A DNA stretch of 34,089 nucleotides from Accumulibacter sp032229525 (GTDB taxonomy: Bacteria > Pseudomonadota > Gammaproteobacteria > Burkholderiales > Rhodocyclaceae). A program made the position numbers and the translations under genes. The DNA is taken from NCBI RefSeq assembly GCF_032229525.1, contig NZ_JAVTWB010000209.1:1-34089 (forward strand), in the 5' to 3' direction. Positions 9,206 through 16,364 of the stretch are shown one piece after another (position 1 is the stretch's first letter; the number at the start of each line of letters is the position of its first letter). The notes under the pieces were generated by a model. The model was not told the origin of the DNA, ran no database searches, and saw only the letters and a program-made list of their open reading frames with translations.

Positions 9206-9264
9206 GCTGGGCGGGCCACCACCTCCTCTGCCCGGATTGGCGAGTTACGGGACAGCTCAGGCTG

Positions 9265-9273
9265 TGCTAGAAT
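9265..9273 (+). promoter_or_regulatory. Extended -10 promoter of lpxC
   Basis: TGCTAGAAT is an extended -10 element (TG, one base, then TAGAAT at 9268-9273), 28 bases before the lpxC ATG. The -35 side (TTACGG at 9245-9250, 17-base spacer) is weak, as is common with extended -10 promoters. The same nine bases followed by a similar CGCC discriminator occur before ribE. Confidence 0.6.
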
Positions 9274-9301
9274 TCGCCAATTCTATTGTCTTTTCAAGCA
9301 G

Positions 9302-10231
9302 ATGTTGAAGCAGCGAACACTCAAATCCGTGATCCGCGCCGCCGGCGTTGGCCTTCATTCCGGCGTCAAGGTGAATATCAGCCTGCGCCCGGCCGCTCCG
9401 ACAACCGGTATCGTCTTTCGCCGTGTCGATCTTGACCCGGTGGTCGACCTGCCGGCGTCAGCGTTGCTGGTCGGCGATACGCTGATGTGTTCATGCCTGG
9501 AGCGCGATGGTGTCAAGGTGAGTACCATCGAGCACCTGATGTCTGCGTTTGCCGGTCTGGGGATCGACAATGCTTTTGTCGACCTCGACGCAGCCGAGAT
9601 GCCGATTCTCGACGGATCGGCATCGCCGTTTGTCTTCCTGATCCAGTCCGCGGGGATCGAAGAGCAGCCGGTGCCCAAGAAATTCATCCGCGTCAAACGC
9701 CCGATCGAGGTTCGCGAGAGCGACCGGGCCGGCGAGAAATGGGCTCGCTTCGAGCCTTACGACGGCTTTCGCCTGTCGTTCTCGATCGGTTTCAACCATC
9801 CGGCAATCGATCGCACGGGCCAGTCAGTGACCATCGATTTTGCCGAGCACTCGTATGTGCGTGAAGTGGCACGGGCGCGTACCTTCGGTTTCATGCACGA
9901 AGTCGAATGGTTGCGGGAAAATGGCCTCGCGCAGGGCGGCGGTCTGGATAACGCCGTCGTGCTCGACGAATATCGCGTGCTGAACCCGGACGGCCTGCGT
10001 TACAGCGACGAGTTCGTCAAGCACAAGGTGCTCGATGCCATCGGCGATCTCTATCTGCTCGGCCACCCATTACTGGCGTCATTTGTTGCGCACAAATCAG
10101 GACATGCGCTGAATAACGCGCTGGCTCGCCAACTGCTGGCGCAGCCGGACGCCTGGGAATACGTCAGTTTCGACAACCAGGAACTGGCGCCGCGGTCACT
10201 TTCTCTCTGGCTGGCGTCACCGGCGGTCTGA
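9302..10231 (+). CDS. lpxC: UDP-3-O-acyl-N-acetylglucosamine deacetylase
   Basis: LpxC is the zinc-dependent deacetylase of the first committed step of lipid A synthesis. It has 309 residues. It opens with the family-typical LKQRTLKSVIRAAGVGLHSG. The zinc ligands are His78 in TIEHLMSAF and His241 and Asp245 in KHKVLDAIGD. The MPILDGSASPFVF segment lines the active site and VLNPDGLRYSDEFVKHK precedes the metal site. It closes the dcw cluster as in E. coli, with a 96-base leader after ftsZ that carries its own promoter. A tight four-base gap separates it from the next small gene. Confidence 0.97.
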   Translation: MLKQRTLKSVIRAAGVGLHSGVKVNISLRPAAPTTGIVFRRVDLDPVVDLPASALLVGDTLMCSCLERDGVKVSTIEHLMSAFAGLGIDNAFVDLDAAEMPILDGSASPFVFLIQSAGIEEQPVPKKFIRVKRPIEVRESDRAGEKWARFEPYDGFRLSFSIGFNHPAIDRTGQSVTIDFAEHSYVREVARARTFGFMHEVEWLRENGLAQGGGLDNAVVLDEYRVLNPDGLRYSDEFVKHKVLDAIGDLYLLGHPLLASFVAHKSGHALNNALARQLLAQPDAWEYVSFDNQELAPRSLSLWLASPAV

Positions 10232-10235
10232 CGCG

Positions 10236-10424
10236 ATGTGGTTGTTGCGCTTGCTGGCGGTCCTGACGGTGATCACCGTCGCTGGCGGCGTGGTCGTCTT
10301 CTTGTTTACCCGCGACCAGCGCTACCTTTTCTTTGCGTGGCGCGTATTTCGCTATGCCCTGATCGTCGCGCTGCTCGTTTTCGCGCTGTTGATCGTCGAG
10401 CGCGTCGCGGTCATTCCTGTCTAG
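10236..10424 (+). CDS. Small two-helix membrane protein, unknown function
   Basis: This 62-residue ORF starts four bases after the lpxC stop and is almost entirely hydrophobic. One membrane helix spans about residues 2-24, and the short polar turn TRDQRYLFFAWR leads to a second helix at about 38-58. It has no signal peptide and no motif I recognise. Its tight spacing suggests cotranscription with lpxC. Its last 14 bases overlap the end of the convergent dciA-like gene. A compact, consistent two-helix layout in a coupled position argues that it is real, but I cannot assign a function. Confidence 0.7.
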   Translation: MWLLRLLAVLTVITVAGGVVVFLFTRDQRYLFFAWRVFRYALIVALLVFALLIVERVAVIPV

Positions 10425-10848
10425 CTGCACGCTCCAGCAATCTCTCGAGCGCCCCTCGCAGTGGCGATGCCGGCAGCGAATTGCTCAATGCGGTCAACGT
10501 CTGGCCGGTCCTGCCGCTCAGTGGCTTCAGGGCCGCGGGCCTGAGCGCAGGCGCGCGACGGTCTGCGGCTTGCACTTTGACCTGAACCCCTCTACACTCC
10601 ACTCCCCGTTTCAATAACTCGTCGACCAGCGTGGGTGCCATCTGCCGTAGCTTGGTCGCGACCGCGCCCGTCGTGGCGTGGATAAGCATAATCCCCGACT
10701 TGTAATTGGCCAAGGTGCTTGCCTGGCCGAGATGTGGCGGCGCGATCTCTTGATATAGAGCTGCGAGCTGGACCAGCAGCTTCGCGTGCGCCAGCACTTT
10801 GCCCGTGCCTTCGGCAGCTTCAAGGTAGTTCTGGAGCAAATTCGGCAT
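10411..10848 (-). CDS. dciA: DciA-type (DUF721) replicative helicase loader-like protein
   Basis: The 145-residue protein starts MPNLLQNYLEAAEG. Its N-terminal half fits the DUF721/DciA fold: a strand-rich segment with ASTLANYKSGIMLIHATTGA, then a helix with KLRQMAPTLVDELL, then VQVKVQ. DciA loads the DnaB helicase in bacteria lacking DnaC or DnaI. The C-terminal 45 residues are Ala/Pro/Arg-rich and probably disordered. I chose the ATG at 10848. A longer frame continues to 10929 but would run into the divergent peptidase gene. DUF721 proteins are often found between lpxC and the M23 gene in betaproteobacteria, which supports the call. Confidence 0.75.
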   Translation of the reverse strand: MPNLLQNYLEAAEGTGKVLAHAKLLVQLAALYQEIAPPHLGQASTLANYKSGIMLIHATTGAVATKLRQMAPTLVDELLKRGVECRGVQVKVQAADRRAPALRPAALKPLSGRTGQTLTALSNSLPASPLRGALERLLERAARQE

Positions 10849-10873
10849 CGGGAGTTCAAGGGAGAGGCAACCT

Positions 10874-11812
10874 GTGCATCTTATTCTCGTCTCCAACCGT
10901 CTGGCAACCGCCAAGACGCTGACCATCACGCCACGTCTGTTGCTTCTGCTGATGTTCGGTTTTCTGGCGCTGGTCGTGTCTACCTCTTTCGCCTTCTCAT
11001 CGTTGCGCTTGAGCTTTCACGCGCCTGTCTCGGACAGTGCCCCTGCCCTAGCGGAGGAGTCGGATAAGCAGGATGCGCGGGACTTTGCGCGCGGCAGTCT
11101 CAATGCCATGGCGACCAAGCTCGGCGAGATGCAGGCACAGCTGCTGCGTCTCGATTCGCTGGGAGAGCGGATTTCGCGGATCTACGGCGTGCCTGCCCCG
11201 GAAAAGAGCAGCAAAGGCGGACAGGGCGGGCCGCTGATTATCGACCTGTCATCGCCATCTGAGCCCGAGCTTCTGCGAGCCCTCGAGCACCTCGACGCCA
11301 TCCTCGAACAACGCAGCGATAGCCTGACCGCGCTTGAGTCGCAGCTACTCGAGCAGAGAATCAGGAGTAGTCTGTTGCCGACACTGCTACCGATCGATGG
11401 CGGACGGGTTGGCTCGCGCTTTGGCCTTCGCATCGATCCGGTGGTCGGCGTGCGAGCCCGGCATGAAGGTATGGACTTCGTCGCCGATCCGGGAACCAGG
11501 GTTGCCGCCGCCGGCGGCGGCGTCGTGCTGGCTACCGAATTTCACCCGGAGTATGGCAATCTGGTCGACATCGACCACGGCAATGAATTGTCCTCGCGCT
11601 ACGCCCATCTGGCGAGGATTGATGTCAAGCCTGGTCAGGTCGTCAGGCGCGGTGAGCAAATTGGCGTCAGTGGCAATACGGGTCGTACGACAGGGCCGCA
11701 TCTGCATTTTGAGGTGCGCTTCAAGGGTGTCGCACAGAATCCGGAGCGCTTCTTCCGCCACAGTCTGCCGCTTGCTGCGCAGAAGGTGGTGCCAAACAAG
11801 AACGGATCTTAG
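10874..11812 (+). CDS. LytM/M23-family envelope peptidase
   Basis: This 312-residue protein has one N-terminal membrane anchor (about residues 21-43), a periplasmic helical region with coiled-coil character (about 65-165), and a C-terminal M23 domain. The zinc-binding motifs are intact: His197-x3-Asp201 in RHEGMDF and HLH at 276-278 in PHLHFEV. It may therefore be a true D,D-endopeptidase acting on peptidoglycan crosslinks, or an activator of amidases. The start is a GTG at 10874 behind AGGGAGAGG. It diverges from the dciA-like gene with 25 bases between the start codons, so their promoters must overlap the coding ends. In related genomes secA usually follows; here it does not. Confidence 0.92.
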   Translation: MHLILVSNRLATAKTLTITPRLLLLLMFGFLALVVSTSFAFSSLRLSFHAPVSDSAPALAEESDKQDARDFARGSLNAMATKLGEMQAQLLRLDSLGERISRIYGVPAPEKSSKGGQGGPLIIDLSSPSEPELLRALEHLDAILEQRSDSLTALESQLLEQRIRSSLLPTLLPIDGGRVGSRFGLRIDPVVGVRARHEGMDFVADPGTRVAAAGGGVVLATEFHPEYGNLVDIDHGNELSSRYAHLARIDVKPGQVVRRGEQIGVSGNTGRTTGPHLHFEVRFKGVAQNPERFFRHSLPLAAQKVVPNKNGS

Positions 11813-11901
11813 CGCCGCCTGCCGGTTCGTCGCGGCGGCTCCGAGACCCCCCGACTTTTGCCACCACGCGCTGCTCGCCCGCGCAACAAGCTTCGCGTCG
11901 G

Positions 11902-12411
11902 CTAGCGGCGCTCGTAGACCACAAACTCGAAGGCCGGGGAATTGGCCGCCGTTTCGGCGCCAGTGGAGCGGGTGTTTCCGACGCACCGCGAAACCTCGCG
12001 CCAGTCGCTGCGCTTGATCTCGGGGAAGAAGCTGTCACCCGGGCGGTCTTCGGCGACTTCCGTCAGATAGAGTCGCGTGGCAAGCGGCAGAGTCTGGTGA
12101 TATAGTTCTGCACCGCCAATGACGAACACTTCACTGTCGTCGCCGGCCAGAGCCATTGCTTCCTTGACCGAGCAGGCCAGTGTCGCGCCGACCGGCCGGT
12201 AGGCCGGGTTGCGGCTGACGACGATGTTGTGGCGATGCGGTAATGGCCGAAACGCCGCTGGTAGCGACTCCCACGTTTTTCTGCCCATCACCACGACCTT
12301 GCCGCGAGTCGTTTCGCGAAAGTACTTCATGTCTTCCGGCAGGTGCCAGAGCAACTGCTGCTGATCGCCAATGGCACGGTTACGGGCAACGGCGGCGATC
12401 AGGGAAATCAT
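11902..12411 (-). CDS. folA: Dihydrofolate reductase
   Basis: Dihydrofolate reductase uses NADPH to regenerate tetrahydrofolate after thymidylate synthesis. It has 169 residues. It begins MISLIAAVARNRAIG, like the E. coli enzyme. The catalytic acidic residue is Asp27 in WHLPEDMKYF, and the NADPH-binding segments GRKTWES and VFVIGGAELY are present. It lies downstream of thyA on the same strand with a 158-base gap holding no other gene, so the two may share a transcript. It converges on the M23 gene with about 90 bases between. Confidence 0.97.
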   Translation of the reverse strand: MISLIAAVARNRAIGDQQQLLWHLPEDMKYFRETTRGKVVVMGRKTWESLPAAFRPLPHRHNIVVSRNPAYRPVGATLACSVKEAMALAGDDSEVFVIGGAELYHQTLPLATRLYLTEVAEDRPGDSFFPEIKRSDWREVSRCVGNTRSTGAETAANSPAFEFVVYERR

Positions 12412-12569
12412 GACGAATAATGCGGACGTTTGTAAATGCCGTCCCCGTAATAATGGGGCAAGTGTTCACCGGCCGCGAAACTCGCCCTGTATCCGCTGAA
12501 GTTGCTGGCTGGCCATCCGCTCCGTGACTCGCGGCAACTTCCATCTGGCGTCATCTTCCTGATCATGGG

Positions 12570-13391
12570 CTAAACCGCGACCGGAGCTGCTATGTGGGGG
12601 TGTGGATCGTAGCCTTCAAGGCTGAAGTCCTCAAAACGAAAGGCGAAGAGATCCCTTATCTCCGGGTTAAGTCGCATGCTTGGCAAGCTGCGAGTTTCGC
12701 GTGTCAACTGCAGCCTCGCCTGTTCGAAGTGATTGGTGTAGAGGTGCGCGTCGCCAAAGGTGTGCACGAAATCGCCAGGCTGGTAGTCACAGACCTGCGC
12801 CAGCATCAGCGTGAGCAGCGCGTACGAGGCAATGTTGAAGGGAACGCCGAGAAAGATATCGGCACTGCGCTGATAGAGCTGGCAGGACAGCCTGGGGCGA
12901 GAGTCAGCATCGGCTGGCGAGGCAGGCGCGACGTAGAACTGAAAGAACGCGTGGCAGGGCGGTAGCGCCATCCGCTCGACGTCGCCCGGATTCCAGGCGG
13001 TCACCAGATGGCGGCGCGAGTCGGGGTTGTGCTTCAGGCCGTCGACGAGCTGCGCGATCTGGTCGATTTCGCGTCCGCCAGGAGTTTGCCAGTGGCGCCA
13101 CTGATGGCCGTAAACCGGACCAAGATCACCGTTTTCGTCGGCCCATTCGTCCCAGATACGGACCCCTTGCTCGCGCAGGTAGCGGATGTTGGTGTCGCCT
13201 TGCAGCAACCACAACAGTTCGTGGACGATCGAGCGCAGGTGCAGCTTCTTGGTGGTCAGCAGGGGAAAACCGGCATTGAGGTCAAAACGCATTTGCCAGC
13301 CGAATACCGAGCGTGTACCGGTGCCGGTGCGGTCTGCCTTGCTGTTGCCATGTTCGAGGACATGGCGCATCAGGTGGAGATACTGTTGCAT
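12570..13391 (-). CDS. thyA: Thymidylate synthase
   Basis: ThyA methylates dUMP to dTMP using methylene-tetrahydrofolate and produces the dihydrofolate that FolA recycles. It has 273 residues. The catalytic cysteine is Cys146 in LPPCHAFFQFYV, the same number as in E. coli. RTGTGT, the phosphate-binding SRRH, and SCQLYQRSADIFLGVPFNI are all present. Between QFYV and LSCQLY the loop is about nine residues longer than in E. coli ThyA. I chose the ATG at 13391, which gives the canonical MQQYLHLMRHVL start. The frame stays open upstream to 13589 without homology. Confidence 0.97.
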   Translation of the reverse strand: MQQYLHLMRHVLEHGNSKADRTGTGTRSVFGWQMRFDLNAGFPLLTTKKLHLRSIVHELLWLLQGDTNIRYLREQGVRIWDEWADENGDLGPVYGHQWRHWQTPGGREIDQIAQLVDGLKHNPDSRRHLVTAWNPGDVERMALPPCHAFFQFYVAPASPADADSRPRLSCQLYQRSADIFLGVPFNIASYALLTLMLAQVCDYQPGDFVHTFGDAHLYTNHFEQARLQLTRETRSLPSMRLNPEIRDLFAFRFEDFSLEGYDPHPHIAAPVAV

Positions 13392-13486
13392 GCCTTCTGC
13401 CCGCCATTGTGTGATGCCGAATTGTAGAGTAAAGAGTGTCTGTGCTGGCCTGACTTCCCTGCTTCGGAGACTATTCAGGGGCTTTC

Positions 13487-13517
13487 CGGCCGTGTCGAAC
13501 GGCGTTCGACACGGCCG
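13487..13517. repeat. Perfect 14-bp inverted repeat in the thyA / PilZ divergent region
   Basis: CGGCCGTGTCGAAC (13487-13500) is followed by three bases and its exact reverse complement (13504-13517). It lies in the 187-base gap between the divergently read thyA and PilZ-protein genes. A TACAAT -10-like hexamer follows at 13523-13528 on the + strand. It could be an operator for a dimeric regulator, a transcript hairpin, or a remnant of a small mobile repeat. The palindrome is directly visible; its role is unknown. Confidence 0.75.
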
Positions 13518-13578
13518 TGGTTTACAATTTGGCATCTCGCCCAGGCGGTCTGTGGGTCTGTGACAAGGCTGGCTTCCA

Positions 13579-15105
13579 ATGATGCTCAATCTCTTCCCCT
13601 TCCCGCAACGTTCCGATCACCCTCTGGCCGATGCCAAGGAGCTGAAGCGGGTTGTTGCCGAGTTGCGGGTGGACAAGGCGGCCGATGCCGTCGATGAAGT
13701 AGTGGGCTGGTTCGAGTCGCTCGAGCATGCCGCTGATTTTCGCCTCGACCTCTATTTTGATGTGATCCGCCAGCTCGACGATGTGGCGCAGCCGCATCTG
13801 CGGAGTCTGGGGCGGGACTACCTGTTGTCACCAGGCCTGTCGAAGCTTGGCGAGGAACGTCTATGGGCCACGAGTTACGGCTATTGGCGCCAGCTCGCCG
13901 CGCTCTACACTGCATGCGCGGAGCGCGCCCGCCTTGACCCCAAGGGCAAGGGAACCCATGCCTTCAAGGCATCGTTACCGCTGGCGCTGGTACGCTCGCA
14001 GGCGGCACGCTGCAATGAACTCAAGTGGCTGGCGTATTGCTACGGATCCGAGTCTGACGAAGTCTGGAAGGGGCTCGGGGCGACCTATGTGGCCGCGGAA
14101 GCGGTTGGTGACGGCCAGAAGGCGGTGCAGCTATACCCCGCTCGGCAAGGCTTGTGCAGTGTCGCACAGCAATATCTCCACGCCATCGTCTTTTCTACCT
14201 CGTCGATGGATAGCCTGACGCCGTTGGAGATGGAGCTGGCTGATCGGCTGACCGCCCATTTCCTGCCGAAGTTCGCGTTGTCGCCCGATTGTCGTCCGGA
14301 CAGCATTTACTGGCTTGACGCGGCGAAGGGCTCGGCGCCTCTGCGTCTGGCCCGCCCCCCGGGGAAGACCAGCGCGGGCCTGCGTTTTCTTTCGCCCGGC
14401 ACGGCACGAGGGGCACTTGATGAACTGACGCACGTCGTCGAGCGTGGTGAGGTTCCGGCCGACCTCAATCTGGGTGGTGAGTATTCGCAGCGAGCGCTGC
14501 TGCCGGTCCTGCGCCATCTGGCTGTGCACTGGGCGTTACGGCCGCCAAAGCGCATGTATCAGCGTCATCCGGTAACAACCACAATGCAGGTGCTGCATGG
14601 TTTCGACGAGTGCTATTCGGTATTTTCCGGTGCGCAGCCGTCCGGGCAAGACAGACGGGGCCGGGAAAGCTGGGTGGTCGAGAACGTCAGCCTCGGGGGC
14701 TTCCGGGTCCACGGGGACGACTTGTCGGGTGCGCCGATCAAGCTGGGCGCGTTGCTTTGTGCACAGCCGGAAGGTGGCGAGAACTGGTTGCTGGGTGTGA
14801 CCCGACGCTTCAACCGGGTTGCCGGTCGACGCACCTGCCTGGGCGTCCAGGTACTTGCCCGGCACGCACTGAGCATCGAGCTGGCACCACGCCGGAGTGG
14901 CTTCGCGGTGGCTTTCGCCGTTCCCGGCATCTGGTTGCGTGACGGTGCCGAAGCTGGCGTGGAACGCATCGTGCTGCCGCTCGGTGGCTTCAATGTGCGG
15001 GAAATCATGGAGTTCAACGCCGAGGGCCGGCGTCGTGTACTGGCGCCGGTTGAATTGGAGGAGAGCGGTAGTGACTACGAAATCGGTCGCTTCCACGTAC
15101 AGTAG
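13579..15105 (+). CDS. PilZ-domain protein with a long N-terminal helical region (putative c-di-GMP effector)
   Basis: This 508-residue cytoplasmic protein has no signal peptide or membrane helix. Its C-terminal part carries both halves of the PilZ c-di-GMP-binding signature: RMYQR (Arg325-x3-Arg329) and NVSLGG (369-374). Strand-rich sequence follows, including LGVTRRFNRVAGR. The first 320 residues are mostly helical and resemble no enzyme I know. I infer a regulator that changes partner binding on sensing c-di-GMP. No flagellar, pilus or exopolysaccharide genes adjoin to suggest the output. The start could be the ATG at 13579 or 13582; the ribosome-binding site is weak. It converges on mog with 17 bases between. 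Confidence 0.8.
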   Translation: MMLNLFPFPQRSDHPLADAKELKRVVAELRVDKAADAVDEVVGWFESLEHAADFRLDLYFDVIRQLDDVAQPHLRSLGRDYLLSPGLSKLGEERLWATSYGYWRQLAALYTACAERARLDPKGKGTHAFKASLPLALVRSQAARCNELKWLAYCYGSESDEVWKGLGATYVAAEAVGDGQKAVQLYPARQGLCSVAQQYLHAIVFSTSSMDSLTPLEMELADRLTAHFLPKFALSPDCRPDSIYWLDAAKGSAPLRLARPPGKTSAGLRFLSPGTARGALDELTHVVERGEVPADLNLGGEYSQRALLPVLRHLAVHWALRPPKRMYQRHPVTTTMQVLHGFDECYSVFSGAQPSGQDRRGRESWVVENVSLGGFRVHGDDLSGAPIKLGALLCAQPEGGENWLLGVTRRFNRVAGRRTCLGVQVLARHALSIELAPRRSGFAVAFAVPGIWLRDGAEAGVERIVLPLGGFNVREIMEFNAEGRRRVLAPVELEESGSDYEIGRFHVQ

Positions 15106-15122
15106 CGCCCGCGGCGCTCGCC

Positions 15123-15728
15123 TTACGCCGTTGGTGGCGAGCGCAGCGCAGATTTCGGTCTGAATGCCTTGACGATCTGATCGACAGTCTCGACGTAGGG
15201 ACCACCGATCAGGTCGATGCAGTAGGGGACAGCGGCAAAAATCCCGCTCACCGTCATCGTTCCGTCGGCAGCTCTTACCCCCTCCAGGGTTTCCCGGATC
15301 GATTTCGGCTGGCCGGGCAGATTGAGGATCAGCGCCTTGCCACGGATCACCCCGAGCTGACGCGAGAGGATCGCGGTTGGTACAAAGTTCAGGCTGATGC
15401 GTCGCATTTCCTCGCCGAAACCGGGCATCACCTTGTCGGCCACGGCCAGGGTGGCTTCCGGAGTGACATCGCGCGGCGCCGGACCGGTACCGCCGGTGGT
15501 CAGCACCAGATGACAGCCGACCTCATCAACCAGCTCGATAAGCGTTCTTTCAATCGACGCCTGGTCGTCAGCGATCAGGCGGGTTTCCGTTCGCCAGGGG
15601 CTGTTCAGCGCACTGCCAAACCACTCCTCGAGAGCCGGGATTCCCTGGTCCGCGTAGACCCCCTGCGCGGCGCGGTCGCTGATCGAGACCAAGCCGATCA
15701 ACAGTTGTTCACCGATGGTCATGGTCAT
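15123..15728 (-). CDS. mog: Molybdopterin adenylyltransferase Mog
   Basis: Mog adenylates molybdopterin before molybdenum insertion in molybdenum cofactor synthesis. The 201-residue product closely follows the E. coli protein: IGLVSISDRAAQGVYADQG at the N-terminus, then the nucleotide-binding LTTGGTGPAPRDVTPEAT, MPGFGEEMR, and LILNLPGQPKSI. PYCIDLIGGPYVET lies near the C-terminus. Two in-frame ATGs lie at 15728 and 15722 (MTMTIG); either is possible. The start overlaps the end of yjgA by 14-20 bases, so the genes are probably coupled. No other molybdenum cofactor genes are in the window. Confidence 0.95.
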   Translation of the reverse strand: MTMTIGEQLLIGLVSISDRAAQGVYADQGIPALEEWFGSALNSPWRTETRLIADDQASIERTLIELVDEVGCHLVLTTGGTGPAPRDVTPEATLAVADKVMPGFGEEMRRISLNFVPTAILSRQLGVIRGKALILNLPGQPKSIRETLEGVRAADGTMTVSGIFAAVPYCIDLIGGPYVETVDQIVKAFRPKSALRSPPTA

Positions 15729-16248
15729 TCTCTGTGCTCGGCGCTTCTGCGGGCGAATCGAGATCCTTGAGCAGCTGAAAGATGGCGCGATAGCTGCGCG
15801 GGGCCTTGCCCTGCTCCTGCTCAAGCAGAGCGGCGCGGCGTAGTGAGCGCAGATGCTGCCGGTCGACGGACGGGAAGTTCTCGGCGATTTCGTACAGTTT
15901 TTTTTCGTCGGCCAGCAAGGCGGTGCGCAGTCGCTCAATGCGATGAAGTTTCGCCGTCTCGTCGACCGAATCACCACGAACGACCGCCAGCGAGCGGCGA
16001 ATCGGTTCGGGGTCCACGTCACGCATTACTCGGCCGATGTACTGCAGCTGTCGCCGCCGCGCCTCGTCGTGTCGGCTCATGCGCTGCGCTGCGCGCACCG
16101 CCTCCCGCAGATCCTCCGGGAGCTCGACTCGCTTCATGCGATCTACCGGCAGATCCACCAGCTCCTTGCCGAGCTCCTGCAGGGCTTCCATTGCCCGCTT
16201 GCGCTGCGTTTTGGATGGCGGGGCTTGCTCTTCTTCGGGGTCGGTCAT
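15709..16248 (-). CDS. yjgA: YjgA/DarP-family 50S ribosome-associated protein (DUF615)
   Basis: The 179-residue product is highly charged and helical with the DUF615 pattern: PPSKTQRKREAM-like basic start, LQELGKELVDLP, then RRQLQYIGRVMRD and the C-terminal SYRAIFQLLKDL. The E. coli member (YjgA, renamed DarP) binds late 50S precursors and helps ribosome assembly. I chose the ATG at 16248 (MTDPEEEQ), which matches the family's acidic start. A longer frame to 16359 overlaps the pmbA promoter region. It is read divergently from pmbA with 116 bases between, an arrangement common in betaproteobacteria. Confidence 0.92.
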   Translation of the reverse strand: MTDPEEEQAPPSKTQRKRAMEALQELGKELVDLPVDRMKRVELPEDLREAVRAAQRMSRHDEARRRQLQYIGRVMRDVDPEPIRRSLAVVRGDSVDETAKLHRIERLRTALLADEKKLYEIAENFPSVDRQHLRSLRRAALLEQEQGKAPRSYRAIFQLLKDLDSPAEAPSTENDHDHR

Positions 16249-16331
16249 CGGCTGGTGATTTGTCTTTCGCAGTGACAGGAGGGAACGGCAGGGCGTTGCA
16301 ATGCCGGCAGGGATGCCCTCCGACGAACTGC

Positions 16332-16337
16332 TATGAT
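16332..16337 (+). promoter_or_regulatory. Candidate -10 box for pmbA
   Basis: TATGAT sits 27 bases before the pmbA ATG in the divergent gap with yjgA. There is no convincing -35 at 16-18 bases upstream, so this is a tentative placement based on the hexamer and position only. Confidence 0.35.
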
Positions 16338-16364
16338 AGCGACTTTTGTCTCTGGCCACCGCCC

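Noticed and set aside
9206..9264. Terminator after ftsZ
   Set aside because: The GGGC/GCCC complementarity is short and has no T-run; not convincing.
15843..16364. N-terminal extension of pmbA
   Set aside because: The extended frame crosses the yjgA coding region and gives a Pro/Arg-rich, non-homologous sequence; the ATG at 16365 gives a normal PmbA length.
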